Below are positions 1-5,529 of a stretch of DNA of 5,741 nt, one piece after another. This DNA comes from Campylobacteraceae bacterium (lineage in GTDB: Bacteria; Campylobacterota; Campylobacteria; Campylobacterales; JALSKU01), in the NCBI GenBank assembly GCA_015488975.1, contig WFMT01000226.1:1-5741 (forward strand), given 5' to 3'. The position numbers and the translations under genes were made by a program. The notes under the pieces are model-generated. The model saw nothing but the letters and a program-made list of their open reading frames with translations. It made no database searches and was not told where the DNA came from. Within the stretch, counting starts at the first letter, position 1. Each line of letters begins with the position of its first letter.

Positions 1-460
1 AAAATTCACAAGTTTTATCGGCTTTATGATTTCTCGCATTTGTCTTATCTGCCTTAAATCTTTGATACTCTTTTGTTACTAAATCATACTTGCCATATTT
101 TTGCATAATATTTCTTATATCTTCTTGTTTCATCAAGCCTTCGTTATTGTAGCTTAAAAAGATATATCTAAACTCAGCATTTTTTATCAAATCTGCAAAA
201 CTGTTTTTTACTTCATTTTTTTTGCAATAGTTTGAGCAAACATATTCTCTAAGACCGCTTTTTCCTCACGGTTTATTCCACCCCAAAAGTCAAGACAATT
301 TTCAATTTTTTTTAATTCCTTTGTAATTTCTTTCACTCTATGCTACCTTATGTAACATATTATACTCATAATTGGTTACATTTTGTTCTTTCATTGTAAC
401 TTTTAAAATCTCTTCTTTTATCCAAGAAGAGAGTTTTAGTTTTGAGCCGATGTAATTCAT
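1..460 (-). pseudogene. Remnant of a D12-class adenine-specific DNA methyltransferase, internally deleted, runs off left edge
   Basis: Read leftwards from ATG 460-458, 6 nt after the kdsD stop, the frame begins MNYIGSKLKLSSWIKEEIL, the usual N-terminus of D12 (MjaIII/DpnM-like) N6-adenine DNA methyltransferases. It hits a stop at 340-338 after 40 codons. Further stops in the same frame lie at 304-302, 292-290 and 268-266. From about 265 to the edge the same frame again reads methyltransferase C-terminus: GKSGLREYVCSNYCKK, then YIFLSYNNEGLM, then EYQRFKADK and an NHK motif. About 130 nt now separate the two ends, where intact family members have roughly 200 residues, including the NPPY/DPPY catalytic motif and part of the SAM-binding site, so it cannot be active. 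The identification is from remembered family motifs. The C-terminal end lies outside the window, and no cognate endonuclease is visible. Confidence 0.82.
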
Positions 461-466
461 CTTTTT

Positions 467-1429
467 TTATTTTATTCCTGCTTCTATTAGATGATGTATG
501 TGCAGTACCCCTTTGATTTTTTTGTCTTTGTCTGTTATGGCAAGTATTTGTATCTTGTGCTGTTCTACTATCTTTAAAGCGTCACTTGCAAGAATATTTT
601 TATCGTCTATTATTTTTGGGTTTTTACCGGCATAACCTAAAGCTGGATGATTAAGTGAAAAGCCTTCACTTAAGAGTGCTCTTCTTACATCGCCATCGCT
701 CAAGATAGCCTTTAATGCACCTGTTCTATCTGTTATCAGCACATTTCCGAGCCTGCCTTCGCTCATAGTAGCTATAGCCTCTTTCATAGGTGTAGTCTCA
801 TCACATATTGGAAGTTCACTTGTTTGCATGATATCTTTAACCTTTACAAAAAGTTTTTTACCTAAACTTCCTCCTGGATGGAATGAAGCAAAATCCTCTT
901 TTTTAAATCCTCTTTTTTTCATTAGACAAACCCCAAGAGCATCGCCAAGAGCAAGAGTAAGAGTGGTAGAGCTTGTAGGGGCAGTATTGAGAGGACATGC
1001 TTCTTTGCTTACATCAATAGATAAAAATACATCGGCATATCTGCCAAGAGTGGAGTTTTTACTCCTTGCCATAGCCACAAGCGGTATATCAAATCTTTTT
1101 ATATGAGGAAGAAGCTTGATAAGCTCTTCGCTCTCCCCGCTGAAGCTGATAGCCAAAACCCCATCATCTTTTCCTATCATGCCAAGATCACCATGCATCG
1201 CTTCGGTGGGATGTATAAAAAAGCTGCTAGTTCCTGTACTTGCAAGCGTAGCAGCTATCTTTGCCGCTATAAGTCCTGATTTGCCAACTCCTGTGATTAT
1301 GAGTTTTCCTTTTAATTTGCTTATCATTTCTATAGCTTTTTCTATCTCTTTGCCCAGCTTTTTAGACGCACTTAAAAGTTCATTGGCTTCTATCTCTAAA
1401 ACTTCTTTGGCAATTTGTTTGAAATCCAT
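467..1429 (-). CDS. kdsD: Arabinose-5-phosphate isomerase, SIS domain plus two CBS domains
   Basis: It interconverts D-ribulose-5-phosphate and D-arabinose-5-phosphate, the first step towards Kdo for LPS, in the cytoplasm (KdsD/KpsF/GutQ family). Counting from the upstream ATG at 1435, the SIS sugar-phosphate domain covers about residues 35-170. It contains GVGKSG (49-54), HPTEAMHGDLG (75-85, with the likely catalytic His81), SGESEE (99-104) and PTSSTT (153-158). FHPGGSLGKKL (185-195) leads into two CBS domains at about 200-258 and 265-320. The length (320-322 aa) is normal. The start is taken as ATG 1429-1427 because AAGG at 1439-1436 sits 6 nt before it. The in-frame ATG at 1435-1433 abuts that AAGG and has no spacer. 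The gene follows the KsgA-RNase J frame by 24 nt and is probably co-transcribed. The choice between kdsD and a capsule-linked kpsF paralogue cannot be made from sequence; no capsule genes are visible. Confidence 0.93.
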   Translation of the reverse strand: MDFKQIAKEVLEIEANELLSASKKLGKEIEKAIEMISKLKGKLIITGVGKSGLIAAKIAATLASTGTSSFFIHPTEAMHGDLGMIGKDDGVLAISFSGESEELIKLLPHIKRFDIPLVAMARSKNSTLGRYADVFLSIDVSKEACPLNTAPTSSTTLTLALGDALGVCLMKKRGFKKEDFASFHPGGSLGKKLFVKVKDIMQTSELPICDETTPMKEAIATMSEGRLGNVLITDRTGALKAILSDGDVRRALLSEGFSLNHPALGYAGKNPKIIDDKNILASDALKIVEQHKIQILAITDKDKKIKGVLHIHHLIEAGIK

Positions 1430-1453
1430 CCTCATCCTTTTATCTTCATTTTT

Positions 1454-3339
1454 TTACAGTATAAATATCGTAGGCACGACTGTCGGGTATTTTTTCATTT
1501 TTCTAAATACATGTTTTCTTACCGCTTGTCTTAAACTGTTTTCAACAGCTTTTTGGTTTTGTAAAACTTCTTTTTTAGAGTTTATAAGTAGTTGGTCGAG
1601 TATATCTTCAACATCTTTTGCGAAGCTTTTCATCTCTTTGTCTGGAACTATACCATAACTTAAAACTTTTGGTTTTCCTATTAGTTTATTGGTACTTTTG
1701 TCTATCTGAGCAATTACAGAGATGATGCCGGCTTCTGCTAATTTTTGTCTATCTATGACTACATCATTTTCAATTTGTTTATTTATTTGGTTGTCAATAT
1801 AAACTTTACCGGTTTTTACCGAACCCACTTTCTTAAGATATTTTTGGGTTACTTCTACTTGGTCTCCATCGCTCATAAGAAAGATATTTGTTTCTGGAAT
1901 TCCACACTTTAAAGCTGTCTGTTTGTGTCTGTGTATATGGTTGAATTCACCGTGTACAGGCATAAAAAACTTAGGCTTTACCAATCTTAACATAAGTTTT
2001 TGTTCTTCTTGTGCAGCATGACCGCTTACATGGATTTCACTAAAGTCTTGATATGCTACATCAGCACCAGATTTAAACAGATAGTTTAGCACCTTGGATA
2101 CACTTGCTTCATTGCCTGGTATTGCTTTGGCTGAGATTATTATCTGATCTGTCGGTTTTATCTTTATATGTCTGTGCTGATCTGTCGCCATCCTAAAAAG
2201 GGCGCTCATGCTCTCTCCTTGAGAGCCAGTTGTAACTATAAGTACATCTTTGTCGTTATATTTATTTACCTCATGGGCATCTATAAAGATTTTATTGTCC
2301 AGTTCGATATATCCAAGCTCCATTGCCATATTTAAGTTCTTTTCCATACTTCTTCCTATGACTGCTACTTTTCTTCCATGCTTAATGCCATGAGATATAG
2401 CTTGATAAACTCTGTGGATATTGGAAGAGAAAGTTGACATGATAACTCTTCCTTTTGCTTTGGAGAAAATCGTATCAAAAGTAGGTCCTACTGAGCTTTC
2501 ACTTTTTGTAATTCCAGGTTTATATGAGTTTGTGCTGTCGCTTAAAAGACATAAAACGCCCTTATCTCCATAATATGCAAATCTGTGCAAATCAGTAGGA
2601 AGTCCGTCTATTGGAGTATGATCTATCTTGAAATCCCCTGTATGGATGATAGTTCCCGCTTTTGTGGTTATAGCAAGTGATGAAGCATCTATGATGGAGT
2701 GAGTTATGTGCATCCATTCTACTTCAAAGTCACCTATTTTGTAAACTTTTCTCTTTTGAATTGGATGAAACAGTTTTTTCGCCTGCATTAGCTTATGTTC
2801 GTCAAACTTGTTAGCTATCATACCAAGAGGAAGTGGCGATGCGTAGATAGGAAACTTTAAGTCATTATTTTTAAAAAGATAAGGCAACGCCCCTATATGA
2901 TCTTCGTGAGCATGAGTTATGAGTATCCCTTTTATCTTGTTTCTTATCTTTCTCAGATATGAAAAATCAGGTACGAGTATATCAACTCCATGCATTTCAT
3001 CATCTGGAAAACTCATCCCGACATCTATGATAACTGCACTGGTGTTTGTTTCCATTACCATCATATTTCCACCGATTTCTCCAAGTCCTCCAAGAGGAGT
3101 TATTTTAACCCTCTCATTACTTGATGGTGCTTTAAAATTCATGGGATATACTCTTTGCTGTTGTATTTGTTTATTGCTTTGTATACTTTTTTCTAACTCT
3201 TTATACCAAGTTTCATTTTTTTGGGCAGCCGGTCTTGTTTTGCCAAAACTATGTGTTCTTTGCTTGAAATTTTTTCTTTTATTATTTTGGCTTGTTGTCT
3301 GTTGTTTGCGTACAGTTTCTTCTGTTTTTTTTCGTTCAT
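1454..3339 (-). other. rnj: Possible independent rnj reading frame, restored by a one-base shift at the A8 tract
   Basis: On the minus strand, AAGG (3349-3346), a 6-nt spacer and ATG (3339-3337) form a textbook start, but in the frame next to that of the fusion. This frame reads MNEKK across the A8 tract (plus-strand T8 at 3325-3332). With eight A it continues as an unrelated 48-residue peptide. With nine A, or after a -1 ribosomal slip on A-AAA-AAA, it enters the RNase J frame as MNEKKTEETVRKQQ and yields a 628-residue RNase J, close to the usual length. In the nine-A version KsgA would end after 284 residues at a TAA at about 3284-3282 (eight-A coordinates), overlapping the rnj start as in a translationally coupled pair. 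The sequences and frames are seen directly. That this is the ancestral arrangement is inference. Confidence 0.6.
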
Positions 3340-4135
3340 CTTCTACCTTTTTAAAAATTTTAAGATATTTGGTCGGAGATAGTTGATGAGGTCTTGTGTT
3401 TAATTCAATACCAAATGTATCAAAGCAGGAAGTTATTATATCTTTATCATAAGAAAGTAGGTTTTTTCTAAGTGTTTTTCTTGGTGCTAAAAAACATGTT
3501 CTTAGATATCTTTCAAAGCGAAGTAATTCATTGTCATTTTGAAAGACTCCACTTCTTCCTACAAGTTCTTTCTTCTTTTCAATTTTTAAAAAAGAAGAAG
3601 TTACTTTTGGAGAAGGGGTAAAATGCTCAGGTGAAATATCAAATAATATATCACTTTTCCCCACTAATCCTGTGATAATTGATATAGCGCCAAAATTCCT
3701 ATTGTTATAGGTGGCACAAAATTTTTCTGCGACTTCTTTTTGAATCATCGCCAAAATATTTACACAATTATCATCTTTTAATAATTTTAATATAATCCTC
3801 GTTGCAATATAATATGGTAAATTTGCTATTAAATTATATTTATATTCAAGCAAATTTTTATTTTCCCAATATTGTAATACATCTTTACATTTTAAATCCA
3901 GTTGACCTTTTTTTATAAAAGAGTCAAAATTAGATTTTAAAATTTGACACAAATCATCATCTATCTCAAAAGCTACAACTTTTTTATGCTGTAAAAGCTT
4001 TTTTGTCAAATCACCTAATCCAGGTCCAATTTCTACGACTTTTAAGTCATCTTTGGGCATCGATTGGATGATCTTATTAAGAATAACATCGTCATTTAAA
4101 AAGTTTTGTCCAAATTTTTTCTTCGCTTTTATCAA
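1454..4135 (-). CDS. ksgA-rnj: KsgA 16S rRNA dimethyladenosine transferase joined in frame to ribonuclease J
   Basis: One 893-codon frame encodes two complete enzymes. Residues 1 to ~263 are KsgA/RsmA, which dimethylates the two adjacent adenines of the 3'-terminal 16S rRNA hairpin: FGQNFLND (8-15), EIGPGLGDL (35-43, SAM loop), acidic E57/D59, NLPYY (105-109, catalytic) and FTPSPKV (172-178). Residues ~264-340 are a Lys/Gln-rich linker resembling the N-terminal extension of Helicobacter-type RNase J. Residues ~341-893 are RNase J, an RNA-decay and maturation nuclease: metal-binding HAHEDH (408-413), HSIIDA (479-484), HTGDF (498-502), SDSTN (532-536), GRSM (594-597), TTGSQGE (635-641), SGHA (H706), PVHGE (H728) and the C-terminal domain. 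The start is TTG 4135-4133, with AAGG 7 nt upstream and an in-frame stop just before that. KsgA and RNase J are normally separate adjacent genes. The joint lies at an A8 tract (see the hinge entry), so this may be a true fusion or a one-base artefact. Confidence 0.9.
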   Translation of the reverse strand: MIKAKKKFGQNFLNDDVILNKIIQSMPKDDLKVVEIGPGLGDLTKKLLQHKKVVAFEIDDDLCQILKSNFDSFIKKGQLDLKCKDVLQYWENKNLLEYKYNLIANLPYYIATRIILKLLKDDNCVNILAMIQKEVAEKFCATYNNRNFGAISIITGLVGKSDILFDISPEHFTPSPKVTSSFLKIEKKKELVGRSGVFQNDNELLRFERYLRTCFLAPRKTLRKNLLSYDKDIITSCFDTFGIELNTRPHQLSPTKYLKIFKKVEDERKKTEETVRKQQTTSQNNKRKNFKQRTHSFGKTRPAAQKNETWYKELEKSIQSNKQIQQQRVYPMNFKAPSSNERVKITPLGGLGEIGGNMMVMETNTSAVIIDVGMSFPDDEMHGVDILVPDFSYLRKIRNKIKGILITHAHEDHIGALPYLFKNNDLKFPIYASPLPLGMIANKFDEHKLMQAKKLFHPIQKRKVYKIGDFEVEWMHITHSIIDASSLAITTKAGTIIHTGDFKIDHTPIDGLPTDLHRFAYYGDKGVLCLLSDSTNSYKPGITKSESSVGPTFDTIFSKAKGRVIMSTFSSNIHRVYQAISHGIKHGRKVAVIGRSMEKNLNMAMELGYIELDNKIFIDAHEVNKYNDKDVLIVTTGSQGESMSALFRMATDQHRHIKIKPTDQIIISAKAIPGNEASVSKVLNYLFKSGADVAYQDFSEIHVSGHAAQEEQKLMLRLVKPKFFMPVHGEFNHIHRHKQTALKCGIPETNIFLMSDGDQVEVTQKYLKKVGSVKTGKVYIDNQINKQIENDVVIDRQKLAEAGIISVIAQIDKSTNKLIGKPKVLSYGIVPDKEMKSFAKDVEDILDQLLINSKKEVLQNQKAVENSLRQAVRKHVFRKMKKYPTVVPTIFIL

Positions 4136-4142
4136 ATCCTCA

Positions 4143-4146
4143 CCTT
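4143..4146 (-). promoter_or_regulatory. Ribosome binding site deciding the TTG start of ksgA
   Basis: The minus strand reads AAGG-TGAGGAT-TTG. AAGG lies 7 nt before TTG 4135-4133, and the codon chain upstream of that TTG reaches TAA within four codons. The protein from TTG begins MIKAKKKFGQNF, the normal KsgA N-terminus. The nearby GTG in the other frame stops after three codons. Confidence 0.75.
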
Positions 4147-4155
4147 AAAAAAGAC

Positions 4156-4161
4156 ATAATA
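4156..4161 (-). promoter_or_regulatory. Possible -10 box (TATTAT) for the ksgA-rnj-kdsD operon
   Basis: TATTAT on the minus strand lies 20 nt before the TTG start of ksgA, which would give a very short leader. No convincing -35 is seen; Campylobacterota promoters often lack one. The stretch is AT-rich, so chance matches are likely. Confidence 0.35.
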
Positions 4162-4180
4162 CCATAAAAATATTTAAATA

Positions 4181-4210
4181 TTGCTATTTGGAAAATTTTA
4201 GTGCTATAAT
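4181..4210 (+). promoter_or_regulatory. Sigma70-type promoter for the glycine-zipper lipoprotein gene
   Basis: TTGCTA (4181-4186) is followed 18 nt later by a perfect TATAAT (4205-4210), preceded by TG-n (4202-4204) as in extended -10 promoters. The predicted transcript start, about 4216-4218, lies just before the Shine-Dalgarno AAGGAG (4225-4230) and the ATG at 4236. It is divergent from the ksgA operon. Confidence 0.7.
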
Positions 4211-4235
4211 AACACTTTAAAAACAAGGAGTTGAC

Positions 4236-4673
4236 ATGAAAATATTAAAAATAATAACAATCGCGTTAGTGCTTGTATTTGCAGGATGTGCACAACCTGG
4301 CGTTGAAGAAGTCGGACCAAATTCAACAAACTATGTTTTGCACTATGAAAGTGGTGTAATTGTATCTATAAAGCCAGTAGCTATAAAAGATAACGGAACT
4401 GGAACATTTCTAGGAGGACTTATAGGTGCAGTACTTGGCTCAACGATGGGAAGAGGAAGAGGCTCAGTCTTAACAACATTAGGCGGAGGATTAGTCGGTG
4501 CTTATGTCGGAAATCAAATAGGAAAAGCAAATGCACAAGAACTTACGATACAATTAGATAAAAATGGTGAAGATGTTGTAGCAGTAACAAAAGGTCTGAA
4601 ACATTATATAGGCGAACATATCCGTATAGTAAAAAGAAATTCAAAGATAGTAAGTGTAGAAGCTTATAATTAA
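4236..4673 (+). CDS. SlyB-like glycine-zipper outer-membrane lipoprotein
   Basis: This 145-residue protein has a lipoprotein signal peptide: Lys2 and Lys5, a hydrophobic core, and lipobox F15-A16-G17-C18. Cys18 would be lipidated. Ala at +2 favours outer-membrane sorting by the E. coli rule, which may not hold in this group. Residues ~58-96 are a glycine zipper (GGLIGAVLGSTMG, then GGGLVGAYVGNQIG), typical of the SlyB/Pcp and 17-kDa surface antigen families. Residues ~102-143 form a short beta-rich tail with a TKGLKHYIGEHIRIV segment. By family its role is envelope integrity; no specific substrate can be named. The start ATG has AAGGAG 5 nt upstream and a strong promoter immediately before it, so it is probably monocistronic. 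No hairpin-plus-T-run terminator follows. Confidence 0.85.
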   Translation: MKILKIITIALVLVFAGCAQPGVEEVGPNSTNYVLHYESGVIVSIKPVAIKDNGTGTFLGGLIGAVLGSTMGRGRGSVLTTLGGGLVGAYVGNQIGKANAQELTIQLDKNGEDVVAVTKGLKHYIGEHIRIVKRNSKIVSVEAYN

Positions 4674-4681
4674 AATAATTT

Positions 4682-4690
4682 TGATATAAT
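4682..4690 (+). promoter_or_regulatory. Extended -10 box (TGATATAAT) reading into the 121-bp element
   Basis: TG-A-TATAAT at 4682-4690 lies 9 nt after the lipoprotein stop codon. A start at about 4697 would place the whole structured element in the leader of the ankyrin gene, or make it a separate RNA. A -35 is not evident. Confidence 0.45.
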
Positions 4691-4694
4691 TGCA

Positions 4695-4829
4695 AGATTA
4701 ACTGACCTTACGCACTTTTTTCTCGAAAAGTCTTACTTTTCGCAAGCTTCAAGGGGATGGCAAGGACTTTAGTCCCTGCCATTATAACGAGCTTTTGCTC
4801 ATTATAATGCATAAGAGGTCAGAGATTAA
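4695..4829. repeat. 7-bp direct repeat AGATTAA flanking the element, candidate target-site duplication
   Basis: AGATTAA occurs at 4695-4701 and again at 4823-4829, exactly abutting the outer ends of the inverted repeat at 4702-4822. Exact direct repeats at the boundaries of an inverted-repeat element are the usual trace of transposition. The AT-rich context makes a chance match possible. Confidence 0.6.
4702..4822. mobile_element. 121-bp MITE-like element with terminal inverted repeats and three internal hairpins
   Basis: The ends are CTGACCTTACGCA (4702-4714) and TGCATAAGAGGTCAG (4808-4822). They pair over 12 positions with one mismatch and a 2-nt bulge; the outermost 7 bp are perfect. Inside are three hairpins. 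The first is CGAAAAGT / ACTTTTCG (4724-4742, 8 bp perfect, CTT loop). The second spans 4757-4782 around GGACT-TT-AGTCC (12 bp with one mismatch). The third spans 4781-4808 around CGAGC-TTTT-GCTC (12 bp with one mismatch). Nothing coding is present, and no T-run follows a hairpin on either strand, so it is not a terminator pair. Size, end repeats and flanking duplication fit a miniature inverted-repeat transposable element. As RNA it would fold as a four-way junction, so a structured ncRNA or leader is the main alternative. I cannot assign a parent transposase family. Confidence 0.62.
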
Positions 4830-4836
4830 AAAATTT

Positions 4837-4840
4837 GGAG
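4837..4840 (+). promoter_or_regulatory. Ribosome binding site deciding the GTG start at 4848
   Basis: GGAG at 4837-4840 is spaced 7 nt from GTG 4848-4850. The resulting N-terminus is a clean signal peptide, which supports the GTG. Confidence 0.7.
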
Positions 4841-4847
4841 TCTCAAA

Positions 4848-5525
4848 GTGAATAAAATTTTATCATCAATTCTAATTGTATCGTTTTTTACATGTCTTGC
4901 TTTTGCAAAAACCCAGCCGTTGATAAAAGCGGCAAAAACAGGTAATTCTGCGGAAGTAGCCAAGCTTCTAAAAAGCGGGGTTAATAAAAATCTAAAAGAC
5001 AAAAACGGACTCAGTGCGCTTGATTGGGCTATTAAGAATGATTATGGTGATGTAGCCCAGATGCTTTATAGTAATAAAAAAAATAAATATATTTTTCTAT
5101 CACCAAAGAACAAAGCTCCTATTTATATGCTATTGGATAAAAAAGGATTTACAGTAAGAAATAAAATGCTAAATAAAAAAGTTATATTATTTGGAGCGGT
5201 TAGCTTATACTCTTTTGAAAGAACTGCTGAAGCTTTTGATAAATTTTTGAAAAAAAGTAAAATTAAACCAAAAAACTTTATTTTTTTAGCAATGATTACC
5301 AAAAAGAGTGATTATAAGAAATATCTTAAAGTACACTCCAAACTCATGAAATACACAAAATTTGTATATTTAAATTACAGCTTTTATGAATTGCTTGCAA
5401 AAACTGTTAAATATACAGGTACTCCACTGTTTTTGCTAAGAGATGACAAGGGTAATGTACTTGATGGATGGGTCGGCTGGACAATCTTTGCAAACAGTAA
5501 AAATTTTGCCAGATTGGTAAAATAA
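4848..5525 (+). CDS. Secreted ankyrin-repeat protein with a thioredoxin-like C-terminal domain lacking CxxC
   Basis: The 225-residue protein begins with a signal peptide (MNKILSS, hydrophobic core, A18-F19-A20 then K21, a type I cleavage site), so it should be periplasmic. Residues ~24-75 fit about one and a half to two ankyrin repeats: PLIKAAKTGNSAEVAKLLKSG, then a DKNGLSALDWAIKNDYGDVAQML stretch. Residues ~110-225 look like a thioredoxin fold: strand KVILFG (111-116), a helix in place of the CxxC active site (AVSLYSFERTAE, no Cys), strand KNFIFLAMI (142-150), and a cis-Pro-like GTP (191-193) before strand LFLLRDDKGNVLDGWVGW. The only Cys, C16, lies in the signal peptide, so a redox role is excluded and a binding or scaffold role is more likely. 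Function is unknown. The gene lies just after the 121-bp element and converges on nuoF. Confidence 0.75.
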   Translation: MNKILSSILIVSFFTCLAFAKTQPLIKAAKTGNSAEVAKLLKSGVNKNLKDKNGLSALDWAIKNDYGDVAQMLYSNKKNKYIFLSPKNKAPIYMLLDKKGFTVRNKMLNKKVILFGAVSLYSFERTAEAFDKFLKKSKIKPKNFIFLAMITKKSDYKKYLKVHSKLMKYTKFVYLNYSFYELLAKTVKYTGTPLFLLRDDKGNVLDGWVGWTIFANSKNFARLVK

Positions 5526-5529
5526 TTCT

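Noticed and set aside
208..336. 42-codon ORF on the minus strand (GTG start, AAGG upstream) inside the methyltransferase remnant
   Set aside because: Its second half lies over DNA that clearly encodes methyltransferase C-terminus in another frame, so it is most likely a by-product of the deletion. I recognise no family.
828..1106. 92-codon plus-strand ORF
   Set aside because: It lies entirely within kdsD on the opposite strand, with no ribosome binding site or family signal.
1116..1658. 180-codon plus-strand ORF
   Set aside because: It is antisense to kdsD and the end of RNase J, both with clear family motifs, and its Ser/Leu/Ile-rich composition is typical of a shadow frame.
2919..3386. 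155-codon plus-strand ORF
   Set aside because: It is antisense to RNase J and the linker. It looks hydrophobic only because it is complementary to Lys/Asn/Gln-rich coding sequence.
4724..4808. Hairpins as Rho-independent terminators of the lipoprotein gene
   Set aside because: None is followed by a T-run on the plus strand, and the minus-strand reading gives A-runs instead.
4702..4822. Cloverleaf shape as a tRNA gene
   Set aside because: The element is 121 bp, lacks the conserved GG, TTC and CCA-proximal features, and its hairpin sizes do not match tRNA arms.
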